33,939 nt of DNA. It comes from Hyphomicrobiales bacterium. GTDB lineage: Bacteria > Pseudomonadota > Alphaproteobacteria > Rhizobiales > JAJFHC01. The notes under the pieces were generated by a model. That model did not search any database. It was not told where the DNA came from and worked only from the letters and a program-made list of their open reading frames with translations. The position numbers and the translations under genes are program-made. The DNA lies in contig JAJFHC010000088.1 of assembly GCA_021775835.1 (NCBI GenBank), forward strand, positions 1 to 33,939, written 5' to 3'. Of the stretch, positions 1 through 7,025 are shown in pieces; the first letter of the stretch is position 1, and every line of letters begins with the position of its first letter.

Positions 1-401
1 AACCGAGCCGGATCAGTGAACATGGACTTGAGCTCGTTGCCCATGTTGGTCATGCAAACCGCGACGATCCGTCGTAGGTGCGCCGTCCGCATGACCAAAT
101 GGATGACTGTACAGGCCGCCTCCTCAGCATCGACGGAACTGCCCGGAGTGCTCGCTCTCATCTGTTCGATACTTGCGGCGAGATCACGCTCAATATCGGT
201 TATGGCATCATCGAGGGTAGCAACACCATCGAGCGAGATGCGGGAATAGAACCAGTCTTCGACCCCAACATCACGAATGCCGACCAGCCGTGCGTCGCTG
301 TCGCGGCGGTGTAGCCAAGTTCGCTCGGCGTCCTCAAATGGATCGTGTAGAAATCCACGTTGAAGCAACTTTGGAACATAGTGTTGTCGCTTGCCTGCCA
401 T
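1..401 (-). CDS. DUF4238 family protein, N-terminal part (runs off left edge)
   Basis: The reverse strand is open from an ATG at 401 to the window edge (133 residues, no stop), with an in-frame TAA 12 bases upstream that fixes the start. The N-terminus carries KRQHYVPKLLQRGF at residues 4-17, and GVEDWFYS follows near residue 45. This pairing is the hallmark of DUF4238 proteins, which open with an HYVP motif followed by an E/D-FY motif. DUF4238 proteins have no established biochemistry and are often found on mobile elements. The C-terminal half is missing, so intactness cannot be judged. The gene is on the same strand as the operon at 691-2670 but is separated from it by 289 bases, so it probably has its own promoter. 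Confidence 0.8.
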   Translation of the reverse strand, partial: MAGKRQHYVPKLLQRGFLHDPFEDAERTWLHRRDSDARLVGIRDVGVEDWFYSRISLDGVATLDDAITDIERDLAASIEQMRASTPGSSVDAEEAACTVIHLVMRTAHLRRIVAVCMTNMGNELKSMFTDPAR

Positions 402-690
402 CGTACCACTTTATTGTATTGCCCGCCGAGCATCGCCGCCCAGTAGATGGCTGTAACAGCGCGACGTTTCGTTAACCGTGGGCCGAGGTCCATATTGAGA
501 GAATGTGGTAAACTGAAGCTCTTCCATTATGACGCGATTGGGGTGGACGAAGAAAGCCCCTCACTTACCATAAAAGACATTCTGCAACACCAAGGTGGTA
601 CATATTTACTTCGACGCGAGTGAAATTTTACTGCGGCGTTTACGCTTCTCTTCACACTGCCTTCCTCTAGCATATGATGGTCTGCTCAGC
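402..690. other. Intergenic region upstream of DUF4238 gene
   Basis: This 289-base stretch lies between two minus-strand genes. I see no convincing ORF, RNA gene or repeat in it. It should hold the promoter of the DUF4238 gene and the end of the upstream operon transcript, but I could not place a clear -35/-10 pair or a hairpin followed by a T-tract. Confidence 0.4.
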
Positions 691-1215
691 TTAGGCGGAG
701 GCGGGCAATTTCGCTGACTTCATTTGGAATAAAAGCGCTTGCTGCGCCCACGTTGCTGCGATGTCATCCGCCTCTCCAGTGTCGAGCTCTAATAAGTCGC
801 AACAAAATCCAATGTGAGCATGAGCCGGGTGCTTATTGCCGTATTGATCACAATCGCATTCATCGACAATTAAAAAGCATCTCGTGCTGGCTCCGGCGTT
901 CTCGAAACGTAATGAGCGAATTTCTTTGGCATTTGCCCTCAAGATGGTGTGCAATTCGTTTTCCTTGAACCGCGTTGCGGCATCCCAGAGTAGTTCACGA
1001 ACGACTGTGATTTTCTCGCCGTACTGACCGCCCTCTCGCCAAACCGAGAGAATACACTTCCGCAAATGGCTCAATGCAATCACTTTTGGCCTAATGTCTT
1101 TGTGTTGAGTTACGTGGGCGGGTGCAAATGCACCGCGGCATAGGTTTTCATCAGGACCAACCGGTGCCGGAGAGACTTCGGGGTCTTGAGAGACCTTTTC
1201 TCGATCACACAACAT
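691..1215 (-). CDS. Hypothetical protein, third gene of unknown operon
   Basis: This 174-residue protein is not recognised. It begins 10 bases after the stop of the preceding gene, so it is almost certainly cotranscribed and perhaps translationally coupled. The N-terminal 40 residues are low in hydrophobics. The middle (about residues 45-110) is a mixed helical/charged stretch, followed by a cysteine- and histidine-containing segment (DECDCDQYGNKHPAHAH, about residues 118-134) that could bind metal, although the spacing fits no zinc-finger class I know. There is no signal peptide or membrane segment. An ATG start with little Shine-Dalgarno signal fits dependence on upstream translation. The function is unknown, but its position ties it to the TIGR04255-like gene two genes upstream. 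Confidence 0.65.
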   Translation of the reverse strand: MLCDREKVSQDPEVSPAPVGPDENLCRGAFAPAHVTQHKDIRPKVIALSHLRKCILSVWREGGQYGEKITVVRELLWDAATRFKENELHTILRANAKEIRSLRFENAGASTRCFLIVDECDCDQYGNKHPAHAHIGFCCDLLELDTGEADDIAATWAQQALLFQMKSAKLPASA

Positions 1216-1225
1216 TAGTATTCAG

Positions 1226-1840
1226 TCAGGTGATGAGTGCCTCGACGTCAGCTTCCTGTAAGCGGTTGACTAATTCTCTTTCGATACTAACTGGTAATCT
1301 CCAAGCGACATTGCCACCTTGCGAAAGAGACACGAGTGTGCCGACGACACGACCAGTGCCACGAAACGTCAGTGTAAACTCGGAATGTGATTGCGTGTTG
1401 CTCCACGATAGAGAAATTCCACCTTCATCCTCAATCTCGATGGTAGGCGCCTTACACATGCCAAGGACATGTTTCACACACTCCAAATCATGGATTGCCT
1501 CTGCGGATGGGGCAGTAGCATCTCGACCGTCCCATCCATCCTTTAGTCGTTTCAAATGATCAAACTGTGCCTCGATTGGGCTCTTGCGTAATTCGGGATA
1601 CACAATGTGTTGGGTGTGCCCGACGTTCTTTGACTGAACCGAACTAGTTTCGATACTTGTTACGAAAATACCTTCTCTTGGGCGCTCCAAGGAAGCGTTC
1701 ATGTATTGCCAATCTATTGTTTTAGCGCTCAAAAAATAATTTTCATTAAACGTCTCATCCTCTTCTCGAAAACGCATTTCCGTCATTCGCTTTACCGGGA
1801 GTGGGTAATCAGTTTTCTGTTCCCTTATGGCAGTAGTCAT
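1226..1840 (-). CDS. Hypothetical protein with GWDG motif, second gene of unknown operon
   Basis: This 204-residue protein has a clear RBS (GGGAGAG six bases before the ATG). Its start overlaps the stop of the upstream gene as ATGA, which indicates translational coupling. Residues about 97-115 read HLKRLKDGWDGRDATAPSAE. From memory, this L-x2-L-x2-GWDG-x-x-A-x-x-PS pattern recurs in uncharacterised small bacterial proteins, usually followed by a beta-rich half in which a P-x-I-x-x-x-x-x-G-x-I-x-L-x-W stretch appears, as here (PTIEIEDEGGISLSW). No enzymatic motif is visible. The N-terminal 90 residues do not resemble anything I know. The association with a TIGR04255-like gene suggests a shared role, but I cannot say which. 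Confidence 0.7.
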   Translation of the reverse strand: MTTAIREQKTDYPLPVKRMTEMRFREEDETFNENYFLSAKTIDWQYMNASLERPREGIFVTSIETSSVQSKNVGHTQHIVYPELRKSPIEAQFDHLKRLKDGWDGRDATAPSAEAIHDLECVKHVLGMCKAPTIEIEDEGGISLSWSNTQSHSEFTLTFRGTGRVVGTLVSLSQGGNVAWRLPVSIERELVNRLQEADVEALIT

Positions 1841-2670
1841 AATATCTCTCCCGGATTTAACCCAATGCGCTGTTGCATATCTTCTACAAGGATACGTGCT
1901 AACAAATTCTTGTTTTCGTCATGCAAAGCAACCATTTGTTTATCTAGTTTTTTTGTGCCGTCAGTTCCTAGATCAGACAATACCACTTGTTCTATTGGAC
2001 GGAGGCGTTGCGCATGTCTAATGCTGACGAAAATTATATCTTCCTTTTCAGTTTCGCCACCAACTGATGCAGCTCGTCTTGCGTCAAAATTGATCTGATT
2101 GAGCTTCTGGAAGTCATCATTCCATGGTGTAAACCATCCGGTATGTTGATGCCATAGTGGCCCTGCTTCAAATATCTGAGGAGATATTTCGTCGCAGTCA
2201 GTCAGTAAACTATGCAAATCGTAGCTGCTTTCTTCTGTTGCAAATACATCCACAACTTCAAAAACAACTTCATGAATGGATAGATTGTGACCCTCTGAAC
2301 CGATAGCTTCTATCACATTTCCGATGATTGTCTGAGCTTGCCTCCAAACTCTCTCCCATCTCGTATACAGAAAGCAACATAGAACAATATTTTGTGCGGC
2401 TATATCAAGAGACCAAGTTGGTGTGCCATCTGGTCGAAGGTGCGCAAAATGCGCTTTGAACAATCCCGCATTTGCACCAATCAGGTCGTTCTCAGGGGCA
2501 AGGTTTATCATGGTCCCACGACCTGTGTTGACTGCGGGTAGAACTTCGCGCCAAAGGTCGTGTTTGTCTATGACGTTTTGAACAACCACTTCATTCATCG
2601 GTTCGCGCATCGTGAATGTGAAAGCGACAACCTCAATCGCATGGTCGTCGTTTTTGGGTCGAAATTGCAT
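1837..2670 (-). CDS. TIGR04255-like family protein, first gene of unknown operon
   Basis: This protein has 277 residues from the ATG at 2670; a GTG one codon earlier is also possible. The N-terminus (AIEVVAFTFTMREPMNEVV) and the C-terminal end (LHDENKNLLARILVEDMQQR) resemble the edges of the sporadically distributed TIGR04255 family, which runs from an opening beta strand to a closing helix with an LH-x(n)-F/L pattern. The match is by eye and moderate. The family has about 250 residues and no established activity. No transmembrane segment, nuclease or NTPase motif is visible. It heads a three-gene operon (4-base overlap, then a 10-base gap). I cannot identify a promoter with confidence in the 170 bases upstream. 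Confidence 0.6.
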   Translation of the reverse strand: MQFRPKNDDHAIEVVAFTFTMREPMNEVVVQNVIDKHDLWREVLPAVNTGRGTMINLAPENDLIGANAGLFKAHFAHLRPDGTPTWSLDIAAQNIVLCCFLYTRWERVWRQAQTIIGNVIEAIGSEGHNLSIHEVVFEVVDVFATEESSYDLHSLLTDCDEISPQIFEAGPLWHQHTGWFTPWNDDFQKLNQINFDARRAASVGGETEKEDIIFVSIRHAQRLRPIEQVVLSDLGTDGTKKLDKQMVALHDENKNLLARILVEDMQQRIGLNPGEIL

Positions 2671-2842
2671 CACGTTTGCAAATCAGTTGCCTGCGTCATT
2701 GTTCCCTATAACACTAGAAGGGCTATCAGAGAAGCATATATGCGCAAGCATGTTAACACCGAGCATCTACACGCCTAGCGGCGTTCGCTGTGGTGAGTAT
2801 GCGGAAATTGATGGGCACGATGGACTAGTCCCTTGGCGAAAT

Positions 2843-2858
2843 TTGAACCCCGGTTCAC
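2843..2858. repeat. 16-bp dyad, copy 1 (contains serine recombinase stop codon)
   Basis: TTGAACC-CC-GGTTCAC is a seven-base inverted repeat around a two-base centre with one mismatch. The TGA stop of the serine recombinase (reverse strand, 2855-2857) lies in the right arm. Related copies are at 11302, 12671 and 14968. There is no adjacent T-tract, so it is not an ordinary terminator. Confidence 0.6.
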
Positions 2859-3424
2859 ATAGGCGGAGTGCAATTTCCGAGAATACGGTAAACGCTCGCA
2901 CGACCAATTGAGAGCTTCTTTGCAATCTCTGTTGGCTTTACCCCGATAGCTCTGAGTTTGATTACCTCTTCTGTTTTTGCCAAAGCAGTAGGTTTGCGGC
3001 CTTTGTACTTACCGTCGGCCTTTGCCTTGGCAATACCTTCGCGTTGACGTTCAAGCATAATGCCCCGCTCAAACTCTGCCATAGCTCCGAACATCGTGAG
3101 CATCAGCTTGCCGTTAGGGGACTTGGTGTCGATCTGTCCGCCGCCGAAATCAAGAATACGGAGAACAACGCCCTTTTCGTCCAGTAGATCGACCATCTTG
3201 AGAAGATCAATTGTCGAACGTGCGAGACGATCCAATTTCGTAACCAAAAGGGTATCCCCATCTCGGACGAAATTCAGAGCAGTATCTAACTCCTTCCTTT
3301 GGCCGACAGATGATACCTGTTCCGCAAACACGCGTTCCGCGCCAGCCGCATCAAGATCGCGCCTCTGAGCTTCGAAGCCTGCCATCTGTTCCGCCGTCGA
3401 TGTCCGCGCGTACCCCACAATCAT
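2855..3424 (-). CDS. Serine recombinase, resolvase/invertase family
   Basis: This is a small serine recombinase of 189 residues from the ATG at 3424, which has a good RBS (AGGAA, six bases away). An upstream in-frame start is less likely. The catalytic domain begins with MIVGYARTST, where the serine of the YARxST motif attacks DNA. KLDRLARS follows, then the FGAMAEFERGIMLERQREG helix-E region, and a C-terminal helix-turn-helix of the Hin type (KLRAIGVKPTEIAKKL then SIGRASVYRIL). The length matches complete resolvases and invertases. No obvious inverted crossover sites or invertible segment were found beside it, so it could resolve cointegrates of the element or be a remnant of an older transposon. 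The stop codon lies inside a repeated dyad. Confidence 0.93.
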   Translation of the reverse strand: MIVGYARTSTAEQMAGFEAQRRDLDAAGAERVFAEQVSSVGQRKELDTALNFVRDGDTLLVTKLDRLARSTIDLLKMVDLLDEKGVVLRILDFGGGQIDTKSPNGKLMLTMFGAMAEFERGIMLERQREGIAKAKADGKYKGRKPTALAKTEEVIKLRAIGVKPTEIAKKLSIGRASVYRILGNCTPPM

Positions 3425-3860
3425 AATGCATTCCTTTTTCTCAATAGGCTTATACACTATGTGGGAATTTTTGTCTCAAATATCAAGGGCATTCATATGG
3501 GACACTACGAAGCTGCGAGAGGTTGTCCAACTAGGCCCTGCTCTTGTGAGACCAGTCAGGACAATTGGTTATGGAACGCCAGAGAAAGTTCTCGCCAAAA
3601 ATGCTGGAATGACGCACTTGCCATAGGGCCGACTTTGACCCCGAGCGATCAATTGCGGGCGCGACACACTTTAAGTGCGGCCGACCCTAATTCCGGATCG
3701 GGCAGAAAGCGGGCGCTATATGATGCTGTTGTCCTAGCGAACGACCTTGAATTCGTGCCAGCATTGATGCCGCCTACAGCGCGAAGCCGAATTGGTGAGC
3801 GTGACAGGTGGGTGGAATTTGCCTATCGTGATCCGGTCCAAGTGGCTCAAAGAGGGGTAA
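3425..3860. other. Region between recombinase and HEPN-like gene with weak ORF
   Basis: This 436-base stretch has a plus-strand open frame from an ATG at 3497 (AAGGG eight bases upstream) to 3925. It would encode 142 residues and overlap the next gene by 65 bases in another frame. The predicted protein is rich in Cys, Ser and Arg in its first half and shows no domain, so I do not call it a gene. The recombinase promoter, and possibly its resolution site, should lie in the first 100 bases, where the sequence is A/T-rich. I could not pick out paired crossover half-sites. Confidence 0.35.
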
Positions 3861-4385
3861 ATGCAATATCTGCCGACGGCCTTTGCAAACGTGGAATTTG
3901 CATGGAAGCTTCTGGCCTACGGTGAAGCTGGCGAAATAGACCTTGATAAACTTGACATTGATATTGTCTTTCAGGACGATAATGGTCGTCCCTTCTTCGT
4001 CCCGCCCGCTCGGATCTTTTCCGACCCGCACGACCTCGTCCATGCTCTTCACAATAACCTAACAATAGCGTTCGGCGCTGCTGCTATCACCTTGCACCGT
4101 TCCATTGAGGAAGCCGGGCACAGGGTGCCCAAAGGGGAGTTCGCATCTGAGGAAGAACAGTGCATCGCGCTAGTCTATCAGGTTAGAAACGCCTTTGCGC
4201 ATGATATCGCGGAGCCCAGATGGGAAATGCGAAATCAGGTCTTCCGGAGAGAATACAACATTGCGGGAAAGACCTTCGATTTCCGCGAACTGAATGGACA
4301 TGTATTCCGATACGAGGACTTTGGTGTCGAGGCTCTGTTCTTCTTAAAGGATTACGCAGAGCGGCACCTATTTGGTAATCCGTAG
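3861..4385 (+). CDS. HEPN-like hypothetical protein
   Basis: This 174-residue protein has an ATG directly preceded by an in-frame TAA and a strong RBS (GAGGGG), so the start is secure. Residues 109-114 read RNAFAH, which fits the R-x4-H signature of HEPN RNases with the usual polar residue after the arginine. It sits at the end of a predicted helix (EEQCIALVYQVRNAFAH), as expected for that fold. An earlier helix (residues about 56-84) could be the partner. HEPN proteins include toxins and RNases of abortive-infection systems, but some carry the motif without being RNases. No antitoxin nucleotidyltransferase of the MNT type is adjacent. It is convergent with the CBASS pair and not cotranscribed with it. 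The HEPN call rests on the motif alone. Confidence 0.65.
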   Translation: MQYLPTAFANVEFAWKLLAYGEAGEIDLDKLDIDIVFQDDNGRPFFVPPARIFSDPHDLVHALHNNLTIAFGAAAITLHRSIEEAGHRVPKGEFASEEEQCIALVYQVRNAFAHDIAEPRWEMRNQVFRREYNIAGKTFDFRELNGHVFRYEDFGVEALFFLKDYAERHLFGNP

Positions 4386-4604
4386 GCGTCGCTTAACCCA
4401 ACAGAAATCACGTCATCTAAGGGCTCGGATTTGTCGTTCGCCGCAAACTCAGCGGATGACCGTTACTTGACGCTTCTTGGACCTGAATGAAGGCCGACAT
4501 TAGCGGATTGACACACTCGACCTCCCGATCCTGTCATAACCAATTATCATAGACCTGACCGATCGGTATTTTGCCTCATTGAGCCGAGCTGTTTGGGAAG
4601 CCAT

Positions 4605-5183
4605 CTAGTTCGCGCGGTGAAGTTCTGTAGGCAAAAATGCGTCTATTTCTGCATCAGAAAATGTCATGTCTTCACGAACTTGGAGTGCGGCTTGCGCCAC
4701 TTTGTAAGCTTTTAAGATAGTCGTTGGTGAGCCCATGTATGCCTTGCTAAGTTCATCGAGAAGGATGTCCCTCTGTTCTTGGAGGGGTTTCAATGACCGG
4801 TTATCAATGGACAGATCCGTCAGCAGGCTCAAATACTTTTCTCGAATGAGCCATAAATTTGCAGCGGCGTTTTTGTGCTTCTGAGCTATTTCTCCAAGAT
4901 CGTAGTTCTTCGTGTATGCATTCAGTATCAACAGCAACGTCGAAACTACGCCGGCCACCACAACCCCAACATCTCCTGAGCCGAACAGGGTAGATAAAAT
5001 TCCACACGTTGTGAGAGCGGACAGAAAAATCTTGGCGTTTTTCAGGAACATGTGACGCCTCAGCAAAATGTCAGCGCATTTCTCATGTGTTTTATGCGAG
5101 TAAACAACCCTCCCATAGCACTCTCGCAGTTGGCCTTCCAAAACAAGATGTTTTTCGGGTTTAGATTGGGAACTTTGTGCCAT
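4605..5183 (-). CDS. CBASS effector, SLATT-domain two-TM protein
   Basis: This 192-residue protein has two predicted membrane helices, at about residues 50-68 and 72-90. They are flanked by an N-terminal amphipathic helix and a long C-terminal helical part (NLWLIREKYLSLLTDL). This is the layout of SLATT domains (SMODS- and SLOG-associating two-TM effectors). SLATT proteins encoded beside CD-NTases are thought to sense the cyclic nucleotide and permeabilise the inner membrane, killing the infected cell. The start overlaps the CD-NTase coding sequence by 23 bases, so the pair is one translational unit, and an AAGGTGG ribosome site lies inside the upstream gene. The SLATT subfamily cannot be fixed by eye, and whether it responds to a cyclic di- or trinucleotide is not visible. 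Confidence 0.85.
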   Translation of the reverse strand: MAQSSQSKPEKHLVLEGQLRECYGRVVYSHKTHEKCADILLRRHMFLKNAKIFLSALTTCGILSTLFGSGDVGVVVAGVVSTLLLILNAYTKNYDLGEIAQKHKNAAANLWLIREKYLSLLTDLSIDNRSLKPLQEQRDILLDELSKAYMGSPTTILKAYKVAQAALQVREDMTFSDAEIDAFLPTELHRAN

Positions 5184-6042
5184 AAATTGCCCGCCACCTT
5201 AGTTTAGCAGATCGATCTCTGTTTAAGTGTGAGTTTTCATACTGAATAGCTTGAACAGCCAAATTGTAACAGCGCTTCGCCTTGTGTTGAAAATATCCCT
5301 TGGGATAAACGAAAGAACCGCTGCCCGGCGCTCGCCAATATTTTTGGGACAACCTCTGCATCGCCATCCACGCAAAAAAATCTCGGCTCATATAGCCGTA
5401 ATACATGTATGATTTTTCCCTAAACTGCCAATTTTCGAGGAACTGATAAGCAAGTGTGTCTACAAGTAGTCCTCCCATTGGAACGTTCCACTTGGCTTTC
5501 CACGCACGAGCCATTCGGCACAACAAGACCAGATTTTGATTGCAGACCGCGTTGCGTACTCTAATCGCATCTATTTCTGGTCTCGGGTTCGTGACCTTCC
5601 AACTCCCTCCACGATTTGCGTCCGGGTAGATGAAACTTCCATCGTCTGCCAGAAACACCGGGACGACTTCAAACTGCGGTTGATTTAGAAACGGCACCAA
5701 AACGACTTGTCCGTCACCGCTAACTTTGGTTCGGGAATACGTGCCCACAATCGCGCGCCGAACCCTTTGGAGTAACGCAGATTGTCCATTTCCTCTGTGG
5801 ACGTCGTGTTGATTGTACAACGAACTCGGAAGCTGAAACACCATATCCAAGTCGCTGAACCCAGCTATTGCCGTGCTTCTTCCATATGACCCAACATACA
5901 AGCTATGAGATGTGCGAGATGAAGTGTTCCAAAACGTTGAATTTAGGCATCGAGTAATGTTTTGGCACCGTTGCGAGATTACTGGCGCATTTTGCACCCT
6001 CAGTTGCGAACAAAATTCACTGAACCATGCAGCCACACTCAT
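5161..6042 (-). CDS. CBASS CD-NTase (SMODS nucleotidyltransferase)
   Basis: This 293-residue cGAS/DncV-like nucleotidyltransferase has G51-S52 in VGSYGRSTAIAGFSDLD, with D64 and D66 as the first two metal ligands. The third acidic ligand is probably E125 in FEVVPVF, where many relatives have Asp or Glu. All catalytic positions are therefore present. A C-terminal helical region of about 150 residues (OAS-type second lobe) follows. CD-NTases make cyclic or linear oligonucleotide signals after phage infection. Here the partner is the overlapping SLATT membrane effector. No Cap2/Cap3 ubiquitin-like or HORMA/TRIP13 genes flank the pair, so this is a minimal type I CBASS. The product nucleotide cannot be inferred from the residues I can see. 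The start is ATG 6042, 45 bases after the pentapeptide gene, with a weak GGAA. Confidence 0.92.
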   Translation of the reverse strand: MSVAAWFSEFCSQLRVQNAPVISQRCQNITRCLNSTFWNTSSRTSHSLYVGSYGRSTAIAGFSDLDMVFQLPSSLYNQHDVHRGNGQSALLQRVRRAIVGTYSRTKVSGDGQVVLVPFLNQPQFEVVPVFLADDGSFIYPDANRGGSWKVTNPRPEIDAIRVRNAVCNQNLVLLCRMARAWKAKWNVPMGGLLVDTLAYQFLENWQFREKSYMYYGYMSRDFFAWMAMQRLSQKYWRAPGSGSFVYPKGYFQHKAKRCYNLAVQAIQYENSHLNRDRSAKLRWRAIYGTKFPI

Positions 6043-6087
6043 TGTTCAATAATTCCATGGTGTCTAAGGCGCATGATATGCAATCCC

Positions 6088-6711
6088 TCAACTACAAACT
6101 GGAGTAACTCCGCATTGCTTCAAAGGACAGTCTCGAGTTGGGTCCGCCAACAAGCCGTTGGAGTATCTTGTCTTACGATCACAGCATTGCTTCTTCTGAG
6201 TTTTCAATGAAATGTTTAGGGCCCCAGACAAATTTGCGCCGCAGAATTTGACGTTCAACAATGTAGCCAGATTGAAATCTGCAAAGTTGAGTTTCGCTCC
6301 AGACAAGTTAGTTCGGACCAGGCGTGCACGCGTAAAATCTGCCCGCTGCAATCTAGTGAACTGTTGAGACGAGCGTGCAGAGAAGTCCGTTCTTCGCAAA
6401 GTCGCATTGAAGAACCGAGCATGTTGAAGGTTTGCCCCATTGAATTTGGCCACCATTCCACTTGAACTTGGTCCCAGGTTTGAGTGATCAAAAGCGACAT
6501 ATTTCAAATTTCGGAGCTGCGCATCGATGCCCGGCCAGTTACGACTTGTGAGATCGCAATGATTGCCAGTAGCAGGAGATGATCCATTGCAACCATGGAG
6601 CATTGACGGAGCCGTACTTTCGAATACACGCTTGTGTATTTCATCAAATGCAACTGCGTCGGGAACCATCACGATCAATCCCAGCACAACAGAAATCAGA
6701 GTTTTGGCCAT
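6088..6711 (-). CDS. Exported pentapeptide-repeat protein
   Basis: This 207-residue protein has a good RBS (AAGGG, eight bases away). The first 21 residues (MAKTLISVVLGLIVMVPDAVA) form a signal peptide with an AVA-type cleavage site. Residues about 85-170 contain degenerate A(D/N)LxX pentapeptide repeats, for example FNGANLQHARFFNATLRRTD, RADFTRARLVRTNLSGAKLN and FADFNLATLLNVKFCGANLS, which predict a right-handed quadrilateral beta helix. Several cysteines, including a CC pair, suggest disulfides in the periplasm. Its location 45 bases upstream of the CD-NTase on the same strand makes cotranscription plausible, but an exported protein is not a normal CBASS component. A sensor or independent cargo are both possible. 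Confidence 0.85.
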   Translation of the reverse strand: MAKTLISVVLGLIVMVPDAVAFDEIHKRVFESTAPSMLHGCNGSSPATGNHCDLTSRNWPGIDAQLRNLKYVAFDHSNLGPSSSGMVAKFNGANLQHARFFNATLRRTDFSARSSQQFTRLQRADFTRARLVRTNLSGAKLNFADFNLATLLNVKFCGANLSGALNISLKTQKKQCCDRKTRYSNGLLADPTRDCPLKQCGVTPVCS

Positions 6712-7025
6712 CTCATCAACCCTTTTGACTGACTATCCTCGCAACTTTCTAAAACTAACATTGGCGCACTTGCCTAGTTAGTCTCGAAATCTTGCATGGT
6801 TATGTATCTAGCATCAAGCCTTGCCTTTATTTAGGTCGAGTTATTGGACCCTATCCAGTGCATAAAGTTACGTTTCGTGAACAATTATCCTAACAATCCG
6901 TCCCTTCTATTTGCTGGGCTTCCGTGCAGACAAAAGCTTTTCTAGACATCACATACTCCGCCTTATAGCCTTGTTGTTCAACGGTGATGTTGATGATTTT
7001 TCGACCTATTCGTTTGGACTGAGAA
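6712..7025. other. Divergent promoter region between pentapeptide and helicase genes
   Basis: This 314-base A/T-rich stretch separates divergent genes and must contain promoters for both. I see no RNA gene or clear dyad. A stop-free minus-strand frame across about 6895-7035 looks protein-like but lacks a usable start, so I do not call it. Confidence 0.4.

Noticed and set aside
200..493. 97-codon minus-strand open frame near the left end
   Set aside because: It overlaps the DUF4238 reading frame, which carries the family motifs.
2843..2858. tRNA remnant, because GGTTCAA resembles a T-loop
   Set aside because: The flanking bases do not form a T-stem here or at 11302. The dyad explains the sequence better.
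3497..3925. Plus-strand ORF of 142 codons after the recombinase
   Set aside because: It has an RBS-like AAGGG but no domain, an atypical residue mix and a 65-base out-of-frame overlap with the well-started HEPN-like gene. It is left as uncertain.
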